This document shows, in pieces, positions 20,841 through 33,001 of a stretch of 64,000 nucleotides of DNA (position 1 is the first letter of the stretch; each line of letters starts with the position of its first letter). The position numbers were made by a program, and so were the translations under genes. The stretch comes from Megascapheus bottae (Eukaryota > Chordata > Mammalia > Rodentia > Geomyidae). Location: NCBI GenBank assembly GCA_024803745.1, contig JANJXV010000159.1, positions 1,796,498-1,860,497 on the forward strand. Direction: 5' to 3'. The notes beneath the pieces are model-generated. The model made no database searches, was not told where the DNA came from, and was given only the letters and a program-made list of their open reading frames with translations.

Positions 20841-23800
20841 TGCCGGGGCCAACCGGCGGCAAACCAGGGTTCGCAGATTGGGGTTCCTGAAATCGGGGGC
20901 AAGGACTAGCAAGAAATAGAAGAGAGACAGACACAGCGGGTCCGGGATGTCTGCAGTCCAGGTAAAGACTGCCGAGACTGCCGGTTTATTTTCCACTCCC
21001 CCTTATTCCCTCCTCCTGACCCAGGGAACCTCCAGGTGTTACAATCATATGGTAATTCTCAGGTCATTTGCATAGAATAGGGCCTGAAAGCAATAAGACA
21101 ATAAAGCCATCGTCTGATGCAAGGCAAGGTACAGTTTGATTCCACTCTGGCTCACAACAGGAGGTGTGTGAAGTCACAGAATTGAAGTGTGTGAATTCAA
21201 ATTGAGGTGTGTGAAGTCACCGAATGGAGGTCTGTGAAGACACAGAATAGAGGTGTGTGAAGTCAGAATGGAGGTGTGTGAAGTCAGAATGGAGGTGTGT
21301 GAAATCATAGAATGGAGGTGTGTGAAGCCACAACGCAGGTGTGTGAACTCATGGAAAGAAGGTGTGTGAAGTAAAATTGCAGGTGTGTGAAGTCATAGAA
21401 TGGAGGTGTGTGAAGTCATAGAATGGAGGTGTGTGAAGTCACAGAATGGAGGTGTGTGAAGTCATAGAATGGAGGTGTGTGAAGTCACAGAATGGAGGTG
21501 TGTGAAGTCATAGAATGGAGGTGTGTGAAGTCACAGAATGGAGGTGTGTGAAGTCACAGAATGGAGGTGTGTGAAGTCATAGAATGGAGGTGTGTGAAAT
21601 CATAGAATGGAGGTGTGTGAAATCAGAGTGGAGGTGTCTGAAGTCACAGAAAGGAGGTGTGTGAAGTCACAGAATGGATGTGTGTGAAGTAAGAATGAAG
21701 GTGTTTGAAGTCATAGAATGGAGGTGTGTGAAGTAACAGAATGGAGGTGTGTGAAGTCATAGAATGGAGGTGTGTGAAGTCATAGAATTGAGGTGTGTGA
21801 AGTCATAGAATGGAGGTGTGTGAAGTCACAGAATGGAGGTGTATGAAGTCAGAATGGAGGTGTGTGAAGTCATAGACTGGGGTGGGTGAAGTCATAGAAA
21901 GGAGGTGTGGGAAGGCATAGAATTGAGGAGTGTGAAGACATAGAGTGGAGGTGAGTGAAGTCACAGATTCGAGGTCTGTGATGTCATAGAATGGAGGTGT
22001 GTGAGGTCAGAATGGAGGTGTGTGTAATCATAGAATGGAGATGTGTGAACTCATAGAATGGAGTTGTGTGACCTCACAATGGAAGAGTGTGAAGTCATAG
22101 AATGGAGGTGTGAGAAGTCACAGAAGGGACGTGTGTGAAGTCATAAAATGAAGGTGTGTGAAGTCAGAATGGAGGTGTGTGAAGTCAGAATGGAGGTGTG
22201 TGAAGTCACAAAATTGAGGTGTGTGAAGTCACAGAATGGAGGTGTGTGAAGTCAGAATGAAGGTGCGTGAAATCACATAATGGAGGTGTGTGAAGTCACA
22301 GAATGGATGTTTGTGAAGTAAGAATGAAGGTGTTTGAAGTCATAGAGTGGAGGTGTGTGAAGTCCCAGAATGGAGGTGTGTGAACTCATAGAATGGATGT
22401 GTGTGAAGTCATAGAATTGAGGTGTGTGAAGTCATAGAATGGAGGTGTGTGAAGTCATAAATGGAGGTGTGTGAACTCATAGAATGGAGGTGTGTGAAGT
22501 TAAAATGGAGTTGTGTGAAGTCATAGAATTGTGGTTTTTGATGTCAACGAATGGAGGTGTGTGAAGTCAGAGAATGGAGGTGTGTGAACTCAGAATGGAG
22601 GTATCTGAAGTCACAGAATGGAGGTTTGTGAAGTCATAGAATGGAGGTGTGTGAAGTCAGAGAATGGATGTTTCTGAAGTAAGAATGAATGTGTTTGAAG
22701 TCATAGAATGGAGGTGTGTGAAGTCAAATTGGAGGTGTGTGAACTCATAGAATGGAGGTTTGTGACCTCATAGAATGGAGTGTGTGAAGTCATGGAATGG
22801 AGGTGTGTGAAGTCAAAGAATGGAGTTGTGTGAAGTGAAACAATAGAGGTGTGTGAAATCACAGAATGGAGGTGTGTGAAGTCACAGAATGGAAATGTGT
22901 GAAGTCAAAACGGAGGTGTGTGAAGTCACAGAATGGAGGTGTGTGAAGTCACAGAATGGAGGTGTGTGAAGTCATAGAATGGAGGTGTGTGAAATCATAG
23001 AATGGAGGTATGTGAAGTCAGAATGGAGGTGTGTGAAGTCACAGAATGGAGGTGTGTGAAGTCACAGAATGGAGGTGTGTGAAGTCAGAATGAAGGTGTG
23101 TGAAGCCACAGAACGGAGGTGTGTGAAGTCACAGAATGGAGGTGTGTGAAGTAAGAATGAAGGTGTTTGAAGTCATAGAATGGAGGTGTGTGAAGTCACA
23201 GAATGGAGGTGTGTGAAGTCAGAATGGAGGTGAGTGAAGTCATAGAATGGAGGTGTGTGAAGTCATAAAATGGAGGTGTGTGAACTCATAGAATGGAGGT
23301 GTGTGAAGTCACAGAATGGAGGTGTGTGAAGTCACAGAATAGAGGTGTGTGAAGTCATAGAATGGAGGTGTGTGAAGTCACAGAATGGAGGTGTGTGAAG
23401 TCATAGAATGGAGGTGTGTGAAATCACAGAATGGAGGTGTGTGAAGTCACAGAATGGAGGTGTGTGAAGTCATAGAATGGAGGTGTGTGAAATCATAGAA
23501 TGGAAGTGTGTGAAGTCAGAGTGGAGGTGTGTCAAGTCACAGAATTGAGGTGTGTGAAGTTTTAGAGAATGGAGGTGTGTGAAGTCAGAATGAAGGTGTC
23601 TGAAGTCACAGAAAGGAGGTGTGTGAAGTCACAGAATGGATGTTTTTGAAGTAAGAATGAAGGTGTTTGAAGTCATAGAATGGAGGTGTGTGAAGTAACA
23701 GAATGGAGGTGTGTGAAGTCATAGAATGGAGGTGTGTGAAGTCATAGAATTGAGATGTGTGAAGTTATAGAATGGAGGTGTGTGAAGTCACAAAATGGAG

Positions 23801-26160
23801 GTGTATGAAGTCAGAATGGAGGTGTGTGAAGTCATAGACTGAGGTGGGTGAAGTCATAGAAAGGAGGTGTGGGAAGTCATAGAATGGAGGAGTGTGAAGT
23901 CATAGAGTGGAGGTGAGTGAAGTCACAGATTCGAGGTCTGTGATGTCATAGAATGGAGGTGTGTGAAGTCAAAATGGAGGTGTGTGAAATCATAGAATGG
24001 AGATGTGTGAACTCATAGAATGGAGTTGTGTGACCTCACAATGGAAGAGTGTGAAGTCATAGAATGGAGGTGTGAGAAGTCACAGAATGGACGTGTGTGA
24101 AGTCATAAAATGAAGGTGTGTGAAGTCAGAATGGAGGTGTGTGAAGTTACAGAATGGAGGTGTGTGAACTAAGAATGGAGGTGTGTGAAGTCATAGATGT
24201 AGGTGTGTAAAGTCATAGTATGGAGGTTTGTGAAATCACAGAATGGAGTTTTGTGAAGTCACAGAATGGAGCTGTGTGAAGTCAGAACGGAGGTGTGTGA
24301 AGTCATAGAATGGAGGTGTGTGAACTCATAGAATGGAGGTGTGTGAAGTCACAATGGAGGAGTGTGAAGTCATAGAATTTAGGTGTGTGAAGTCACAAAA
24401 TGGAGGTGTGTGAAGTCATAGAATGGAGGTGTGTGAAGTCATAGAATGGAGGTGTGTGAAGTCAGAATGGAGTTGTGTGAAGTCACAGAATTGAGGTGTG
24501 TGAAGTCACAGAATGGAGGTGTGTGAAGTCAGAATGAAGGTGTGTGAAATCACATAATGGAGGTGTGTGAAGTCACAGAATGGATGTTTGTGAAGTAAGA
24601 ATGAAGGTGTTTGAAGTCAAAGAGTGGAGGTGTGTGAAGTCACAGAATGGAGGTGTGTGAAGTCATAGAATGGAGGTGGGTGAAGTCATAGAATTGAGGT
24701 GTGTGAAGTCAGAATGGAGGTGTGTGAAGTCATAAAATGGAGGTGTGTGAACTCATAGAATGGAGGTGTGTGAAGTTAAAATGGAGTTGTGTGAAGTCAT
24801 AGAATGGTGGTTTTTGATGTCAACGAATGGAGGTGTGTGAAGTCAGAGAATAGACGTGTGTGAACTCAGAATGGAGGTGTGTGAAGTCACAGAATGGAGG
24901 TTTGTGAAGTCATAGAATGGAGGTGTGTGAAGTCAGAGAATGGATGTTTCTGAAGTAAGAATGAATGTGTGTGAAGTCATAGAATGGAGGTGTGTATAGT
25001 CAAATGGGAGGTGTGTGAACTCATAGAATGGAGGTGTGTGAACTCATAGAATGGAGTGTGTGAAGTCATGGAATGGAGGTGTGTGAAGTCAAAGAATGGA
25101 GGTGTGTGAAGTGAAACAATAGAGGTGTGTGAACTCACAGAATGGAGGTGTGTGAAGTCACAGAATGGAAGTGTGTGAAGTCAAAACGGAGGTGTGTGAA
25201 GTCACAGAATGGAGGTGTGTGAAGTCACAGAATGGAGGTGTGTGAAGTCATAGAATGGAGGTGTGTGAAATCATAGAATGGAGGTATGTGAAGTCAGAAT
25301 GGAGGTGTGTGAAGTCACAGAATGGAGGTGTGTGAAGTCACAGAATTGAAGTGTGTGAAGTCTGAATGAAGGTGTGTGAAGTCACAGAATGGAGGTGTGT
25401 GAAGTCATAGAATGGAGGTGTGTGAAGTAAGAATGAAGGTGTTTGAAGTCATAGAGTGGAGGTGTGTGAAGTCACAGAATGGAGGTGTGTGAAGTCAGAA
25501 TGGAGGTGAGTGAAGTCATAGAATGGAGGTGTGTGAAGTCATAAAATGTAGGTGTGTGAACTCATAGAATGGAGGTGTGTGAAGTCAAAATGGAGTTGTG
25601 TGAAGTCATAGAATGATGTTTTTTGATATCATCGAATGGAAGTGTGTGAAGTCATAGAATGGAGGTGTGTGAAGTCAGATTGGAGGTATGTGAAATCACA
25701 GAATGGAGGTGTGTGAATTCACAGAATGGAGGTGTGTAAACTCAGAATGTAGGTGTGTGAAGCCACAGAATGGAGGTGTGTGAAGTCATAGAATGGAAGT
25801 GTGTGAAATCATAGAATGGAGGTGTGTGAAGTCACAGAATTGAGGTGTGTGAAGTCAGAATGGAGGTGTGTGAAGTCAGAATGGAGGTGAGTGAAGTCAT
25901 AGAATGGAGGTGTGTGATGTCATAGAATAGAGGTCTGTGAACTCAGAATGGAGGTTTGTGAAGTCATAGAATGGAGGTGTGTGAACTCAGAATGGAGGTG
26001 TGTGAAGTCACAGAATGGAGGTGTGTGAAGTCAGAGAATGGATGATTCTGAAGTAAGAATGAAGGTGTGTGAAGTCATATAATGGAGATGTGTGAAGTCA
26101 AATTGGAGGTGTGTGAACTCATAGAATGGAGGTGTGTGAACTCATAGAATGGAGGTTTGT
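20400..26160. repeat. Diverged copy of the 3.3-9.7 kb region (offset about 17 kb)
   Basis: The order of landmarks is the same: class 2/3/5 LTR (3,705/20,841, offset 17,136), GGTGGTTTTT-type marker (5,712/22,531, then 7,920/24,806), GAAGTTTTAGAGA unit (6,668/23,556), AACTAAGAATGG (7,280/24,170) and ATGATGTTTTTTGATATC (9,061/about 25,613). The offset drifts from 17.1 to about 16.6 kb through unit-sized indels. Confidence 0.7.
20841..21159 (-). mobile_element. Solo LTR, copy 5
   Basis: 319 bp. It shares ATGTCTGCAG, GACTGCC, GGCCTGAAAG and CAAGGCAAGG with copies 2 and 3 but keeps CCAGG and CAGCGGG like the majority, so it is intermediate between the two LTR classes. Private changes are CCTTATTCCC and ACAATCATATGG. 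Confidence 0.85.
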
Positions 26161-29100
26161 GACATCATGGAATGGCGGTGTGTGAAGTCACAGAATGGAG
26201 GTTTGTGAAGTCATAGAATGGAGGTGTGTGAAGTCAGAGAATGGATGTTTCTGAAGTAAGAAGGAATGTGTGTGAAGTCATAGAATGGAGGTGTGTGAAG
26301 TCAAATTGGATGTGTGTGAACTCATAGAATGGAGGTGTGTGAACTCATAGAATGGAGGTGAGTGAAGTCATGGAATGGAGGTGTGTGAAGTCAAAAAATG
26401 GAGGTGTGTGAAGTGAAACAATAGAGGTGTGTGAAGTCACAGAATGGAGGTGTGTGAAGTCACAGAATGGAAGTGTGTGAAGTCAAAACGGAGGTGTGTG
26501 AAGTCACAGAATGGAGGTGTGTGAAGTCACAGAATGGAGGTGTGTGAAGTCAAAAAGTTGGTGTGTGAAGTCACAGAATGGAGGTGTGTGAAGTCATAGA
26601 ATGGAGGTGTGTGAAGTCACAGAATGGAGGTGTGTGAAGTCAGAATGAAGGTGTGTGAAATCACAGAATGGAGATGTGTGAAGTCACAGAATGGATGTTT
26701 GTGAAGTAAGAATGAAGGTGTTTGAAGTCATAGAGTGGAGGTGTGTGAAGTCACAGAATGGAGGTGTGTGAAGTCATAGAATGGAGGTCTGTGAAGTCAT
26801 AGAATTGAGGTGTGTGACGTCATAGAATGGAGGTGTGTGAAGTCATAAAATGGAGGTGTGTGAACTCATAGAATGGAGGTGTGTGAAGTCAAAACTGAGT
26901 TGTGTAAAGTCATAGAATGGTGTTTTTTGATGTCAACGAATGTAGGTGTGTGAAGTCATAGAATGGAGGCGTGTGAAGTCAGATTGGAGGTGTGTGAAAT
27001 CACAGAATGGAGGTGTGTGAAGTCACAGAATGGAGTTGTGTGAACTCAGAATGTAGGTGTGTGAAGCCACAGAATGGAGGTGTGTGAAGTCATAGAATGG
27101 AAGTGTGTGAAATCACAGAATGGAGGTGTGTGAAGTCACAGACTTAAGGTGTGTGAAGTCAGAATGCAGGTGTGTGAAGTCAGAATGGAGGTGAGTGAAG
27201 TCATAGAATGGAGGTGTTTGAAGTCATAGAATGGAGGTCTGTGAACTCAGAATGGAGGTTTGTGAAGTCATAGAATGGAGGTGTGTGAAATCACAGAATG
27301 GAGGTGTGTGAAGTCATAGAATGGAGGTGTGTGAAGTCATAAAATGGAGGTGTGTGAATTCATAGAATGGAGGTGTGTGAAGTCACACTGGAGTTGTGTG
27401 AAGTCATAGAATGGTTGTTTTTGATGTCAACGAATGGAGGTGTGTGAAGTCATAGAATGGAGGTGTGTGAAGTCAGATTGGAGGTGTGTGAAATCAGAGA
27501 ATGGAGGTGTGTCAACTCAGAAATGAGGTGTGTGAAGTCAAAGAATGGAGGTGTGTGAAGTCATAGAATGGAAGTGTGTGAAATCATAGAATGGAGGTGT
27601 GTGAAGTCAAAGAACTGAGGTGTGTGAAGTCAGAATGGAGGTGTGTGAAGTCAGAATGGAGGTGTGTGAAGTCATAGAATGGAAGTGTGTGAAGTCATAG
27701 AATGGAGGTCTGTGAACTCAAAATGGGGGTTTGTGAAGTCATAGAATGGAGGTGTGTGAACTCAGAATGGAGGTGTGTGAAGTCACAGAATGGATGTGTG
27801 TGAAGTCATAGAATGGAGGTGTGTGAAATCACAGAATGGAGGTGTGTGAATTCATAGAATGGAGGTGTGTGAAGTCATAGGTTCGAGGTGTGAAGTCACA
27901 GAATGGAGGTGTGTGAAGTCAATTTGAAGGTGTGTGAACTCATAGAATGGAGGTGTGTGAACTCAAAGAATGGATGTTTGTGAAGTCTGGAATGGCGCTG
28001 TGTGAAGTCAAAGAATGGTGGTGTGTGAAGTGAAACAATAGAGGTGTGTGCTGTCACAGCATGGAGGTGTGTGAAGTCTCAGATTGGAAGTGTGTGAAGG
28101 CAAAACGGAGGTGTGTGAAGTCACAGAATGGAGGTGTGTGAAGTCACAGAATGGAGGTGTGTGAAGTCAAAAAGGTGGTGTGTGAAGTCACAGAAAGGAG
28201 GTGTGTGAATTCATAGAATGGAGCTTTGTGAAGTCAGAATGGAGGTGTGTGAAGTCAGAATGGAGGTGTGTGAAGTCAGAACGGAGGTGTGTGAAGTCAC
28301 AGAATGGAGGTGTGTGAAGTCATAGAATGGAGGTGTGTGAAATCATAGAATGGAGGTGTGTGAAGTCAGAATGGAGGTGTGTCAAGTCACAGAATTGAGG
28401 TGTGTGAAGTCAGAGAATGGAGGTGTGTGAAGTCAGAATGAAGGTGTGTGAAGTCACAGAAAGGAGGTGTGTGAAGTCACAGTATGGATGTTTGTGAAGT
28501 AAGAATGAAGGTGTTTGAAGTCATAGAATGGAGGTGTGTGAAGTCAAAGAATGGAGGTGTGTGAAGTCATAGAATGGAGGTGTGTGAAGTCATAGAATTG
28601 AGGTGTGTGAAGTCATAGAATAGAGGTGTGTGAAGTCACAGAATGGAGATATGTGAACACATAGAATGGAGTTGTGTGACGTCACAATGGAAGTGTGTGA
28701 AGTCACAGAATGGAGGTGTGAGAAGTCACAGAATGGAGGTGTGTGAAGTCATAAAATGAAGTTGTGTGAAGTCAGAATGGAGGTTTGTGAAGTCACAGAA
28801 TGGAGGTGTGTGAACTCAGAGTGGAGGTGTGTGAAGTCATAGATGGAGGTGTGTGAAGTCATAGTATGGAGGTGTGTGAAATCACAGAATGGAGTTTTGT
28901 GAAGTCACAGAATGGAGCTGTGTGAAGTCAGAAGGGAGGTGTGTGAAGTCATAGAATGGAGGTGTGTGAAGTCAGAATGGAGGTGTGTGAACTCATAGAA
29001 TGGAGGTGTGTGAAGTCACAATGGAGGTGTGTGAAGTCATAGAATGGAGGTGTGTGAAGTCACAGAATGGAGGTGTGTGAATTCATAGAATGGAGGTGTG

Positions 29101-29235
29101 TGAAGTCATAGAATGGAGGTGTGTGAAGTCATAGAATGGAGGTGTGTGAATTCATAGAATGGAGGTGTGTGAAGTCCAAGAATGGAGGTGTGTGAAGTCA
29201 AAGAATGGAGGTGTGTGAAGTCACAGAATTGAGGT
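21160..29235. repeat. Satellite segment between LTR copies 5 and 6
   Basis: 21.2-26.16 kb follows the 4-9.7 kb order. At about 26,180 a block of the 9.6-kb type is joined directly to one of the 11.2-kb type, then the sequence follows 14.5-15.7 kb at an offset of about 11.66 kb (marker 15,256/26,919). A CpG-containing GTGTGACGTCACAATGG unit is at about 28,675. No gene seen. Confidence 0.9.
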
Positions 29236-29554
29236 TGCCGGGGCCATCCGGCGGCAAACCAGGGTTCGCAGATTGGGGTTCCTGAAATCGGGGGCAAGGA
29301 CTAGCAAGAAATAGAAGAGAGACAGACACAGCGGGTCCGGGATGTCCGCAGTCCAGGTAAAGATTGCCGAGACTGCTGGTTTATTTTCCACTCCCCCTTC
29401 TTCCCTCCTCCTGACCCAGGGAACCTCCAGGTGTTACATTCATATGGTAATTCTCAGGTCATTTGCATAGAATAGGGCCAGAAAGCAATAAGACAATAAA
29501 GCCATCGTCTGATGCAAGCCAAGGTACAGTTTGATTCCACTCTGGCTCACAACA
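29236..29554 (-). mobile_element. Solo LTR, copy 6
   Basis: 319 bp. Private GGCCATCCGG for GGCCAACCGG; shares GACTGCTGG with copy 4. The left target duplication is TGAGGT, one base from GGAGGT, while the right one is intact. Confidence 0.85.
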
Positions 29555-31228
29555 GGAGGTGTGTGAAGTCACAGAATTGAAGTGTGTGAAGTCAAAATGG
29601 AGGTGTGTGAAGTCACAGAATGGAGGTGTGTGAAGTCATAGAATGGAGGTGTGTGAAATCATAGAATGGAGGTGTGTGAAGTCAGAATGGAGGTGTGTCA
29701 AGTCACAGAATTGAGGTGTGTGAAGTCAGAGAATGGAGGTGTGTGAAGTCAGAATGAAGGTGTGTGAAGTCAGAGAAAGGAGGTGTGTGAAGTCACAGTA
29801 TGGATGTTTGTGAAGTAAGAATGAAGGTGTTTGACGTCATAGAATGGAGGTGTGTGAAGTCAAAGAATGGAGGTGTGTGAAGTCATAGAATGGAGGTGTG
29901 TGAAGTCATAGAATTGAGGTGTGTGAAGTCATAGAATAGAGGTGTGTGAAGTCACAGAATGGAGATATGTGAACACATAGAATGGAGTTGTGTGACGTCA
30001 CAATGAAAGTGTGTGAAGTCATAGAATGGAGGTGTGAGAAGTCACAGAATGGAGGTGTGTGAAGTCATAAAATGAAGTTGTGTGAAGTCAGAATGGAGGT
30101 GTGTGAAGTCACAGAATGGAGGTGTGTGAACTCACAATGGAGGTGTGTGAAGTCATAGATGGAGGTGTGTGAAGTCATAGTATGTAGGTGTGTGAAATCA
30201 CAGAATGGAGTTTTGTGAAGTCACAGAATGGAGCTGTGTGAAGTCAGAAGGGTGGTGTGTGAAGTCATAGAATGGAGGTGTGTGAAGTCAGAATGGAGGT
30301 GTGTGAACTCATAGAATGGAGGTGTGTGAAGTCACAATGGAGGTGTGTGAAGGCATAGAATGGAGGTGTGTGAAGTCACAGAATGGAGGTGTGTGAATTC
30401 ATAGAATGGAGGTGTGTGAAGTCATAGAATGGAGGTGTGTGAAGTCATAGAATGGAGGTGTGTGAAGTCATAGAATGGAGGTGTGTGAAGTCAAAGAATG
30501 GAGGTGTGTGAAGTCAAAGAATGGAGGTGTGTGAAGTCACAGAATGGAGGTGTGTGAATTCATAGAATGGAGGTGTGTGAAGTCATAGAATGGAGGTGTG
30601 TGAAGTCATAGAATAGAGGTGTGTGAAGTCACAGAATGGAGATATGTGAACACATAGAATGGAGTTGTGTGACGTCACAATGGAAGTGTGTGAAGTCATA
30701 GAATGGAGGTGTGAGAAGTCACAGAATGGAGGTGTGTGAAGTCATAAAATGAAGTTGTGTGAAGTCAGAATGGAGGTGTGTGAAGTCACAGAATGGAGGT
30801 GTGTGAACTCAGAATGGAGGTGTGTGAAGTCATAGATGGAGGTGTGTGAAGTCCTAGTATGGAGGTGTGTGAAATCACAGAATGGAGTTTTGTGAAGTCA
30901 CAGAATGGAGCTGTGTGAAGTCAGAAGGGAGGTGTGTGAAGTCATAGAATGGAGGTGTGTGAAGTCAGAATGGAGGTGTGTGAACTCATAGAATGGAGGT
31001 GTGTGAAGTCACAATGGAGGTGTGTGAAGTCATAGAATGGAGGTGTGTGAAGTCACAGAATGGAGGTGTGTGAATTCATAGAATGGAGGTGTGTGAAGTC
31101 ATAGAATGGAGGTGTGTGAAGTCATAGAATGGAGGTGTATGAATTCATAGAATGGAGGTGTGTGAAGTCCAAGAATGGAGGTGTGTGAAGTCAAAGAATG
31201 GAGGTGTGTGAAGTCACAGAATGGAGGT
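29555..31228. repeat. Satellite segment between LTR copies 6 and 7
   Basis: Only two to three units of standard right flank remain. From about 29,610 it joins a block also found at about 28,300 (offset 1,316 bp, GTCAAGTCACAG anchor 28,381/29,697). At 30,480-30,545 the monomers copy the LTR left flank (tails AAAGAA, AAAGAA, ACAGAA) but no LTR follows. Confidence 0.9.
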
Positions 31229-31547
31229 TGCCGGGGCCAACCGGCGGCAAACCAGGGTTCGCAGATTGGGGTTCCTGAAATCGGGGGCAAGGACTAGCAA
31301 GAAATAGAAGAGAGACAGACACAGCGGGTCCGGGATGTCCGCAGTCCAGGTAAAGATTGCCGAGACTGCCGGTTTATTTTCCACTCCCCCTTCTTCCCTC
31401 CTCCTGACCCAGGGAACCTCCAGGTGTTACATTCATATGGTAATTCTCAGGTCATTTGCATAGAATAGGGCCAGAAAGCAATAAGACAATAAAGCCATCG
31501 TCTGATGCAAGCCAAGGTACAGTTTGATTCCACTCTGGCTCACAACA
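31229..31547 (-). mobile_element. Solo LTR, copy 7 (majority sequence)
   Basis: 319 bp, by eye identical to copies 9, 11, 12 and 14, the commonest LTR form here. Intact GGAGGT duplications. Left flank carries a private GTGTATGAATTC unit shared with copy 9. Confidence 0.87.
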
Positions 31548-32682
31548 GGAGGTGTGTGAAGTCACAGAATTGAAGTGTGTGAAGTCAAAATGGAGGTGTG
31601 TGAAGTCACAGAATGGAGGTGTGTGAAGTCATAGAATGGAGGTGTGTGAAATCATAGAATGGAGGTGTGTGAAGTCAGAATGGAGGTGTGTCAAGTCACA
31701 GAATTGAGGTGTGTGAAGTCAGAGAATGGAGGTGTGTGAAGTCAGAATGAAGGTGTGTGAAGTCAGAGAAAGGAGGTGTGTGAAGTCACAGTATGGATGT
31801 TTGTGAAGTAAGAATGAAGGTGTTTGACGTCATAGACTGGAGGTGTGTGAAGTCAAAGAATGGAGGTGTGTGAAGTCATAGAATGGAGGTGTGTGAAGTC
31901 ATAGAATAGAGGTGTGTGAAGTCACAGAATGGAGATATGTGAACACATAGAATGGAGTTGTGTGACGTCACAATGGAAGTGTGTGAAGTCATAGAATGGA
32001 GGTGTGAGAAGTCACAGAATGGAGGTGTGTGAAGTCATAAAATGAAGTTGTGTGAAGTCAGAATGGAGGTGTGTGAAGTCACAGAATGGAGGTGTGTGAA
32101 CTCACAATGGAGGTGTGTGAAGTCATAGATGGAGGTGTGTGAAGTCATAGTATGTAGGTGTGTGAAATCACAGAATGGAGTTTTGTGAAGTCACAGAATG
32201 GAGCTGTGTGAAGTCAGAAGGGAGGTGTGTAAAGTCATAGAATGGAGGTGTGTGAAGTCAGAATGGAGGTGTGTGAACTCATAGAATGGAGGTGTGTGAA
32301 GTCACAATGGAGGTGTGTGAAGGCATAGAATGGAGGTGTGTGAAGTCACAGAATGGAGGTGTGTGAATTCATAGAATGGAGGTGTGTGAAGTCATAGAAT
32401 GGAGGTGTGTGAAGTCATAGAATGGAGGTGTGTGAAGTCATAGAATGGAGGTGTGTGAAGTCAAAGAATGGAGGTGTGTGAAGTCAAAGAATGGAGGTGT
32501 GTGAAGTCACAGAATGGAGGTGTGTGAATTCATAGAATGGAGGTGTGTGAAGTCATAGAATGGAGGTGTGTGAAGTCATAGAATGGAGGTGTGTGAAGTC
32601 ATAGAATGGAGGTGTGTGAAGTCGAAGAATGGAGGTGTGTGAAGTCAAAGAATGGAGGTGTGTGAAGTCACAGAATGGAGGT
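31548..32682. repeat. Satellite segment between LTR copies 7 and 8
   Basis: Near-copy of 29,555-30,690 with the same truncated right flank, the same GACGTCACAATGG unit (about 31,960) and the same LTR-less left-flank motif (32,460-32,525). After this motif come about six more units and then LTR copy 8. Confidence 0.9.
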
Positions 32683-33001
32683 TGCCGGGGCCAACCGGCG
32701 GCAAACCAGGGTTCGCAGATTGGGGTTCCTGAAATCGGGGGCATGGACTAGCAAGAAATAGAAGAGAGACAGACACAGCGGGTCCGGGATGTCCGCAGTC
32801 CAGGTAAAGATTGCCGAGACTGCCGGTTTATTTTCCACTCCCCCTTCTTCCCTCCTCCTGACCCAGGGAACCTCCAGGTGTTACATTCATATGGTAATTC
32901 TCAGGTCATTTGCATAGAATAGGGCCAGAAAGCAATAAGACAATAAAGCCATCGTCTGATGCAAGCCAGGGTACAGTTTGATTCCACTCTGGCTCACAAC
33001 A
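32683..33001 (-). mobile_element. Solo LTR, copy 8
   Basis: 319 bp with private changes GGGGCATGGACT and GCAAGCCAGGGTAC. Its left flank has GTCGAAGAATGG where most copies have GTCCAAGAATGG. GGAGGT duplications intact. Confidence 0.85.
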
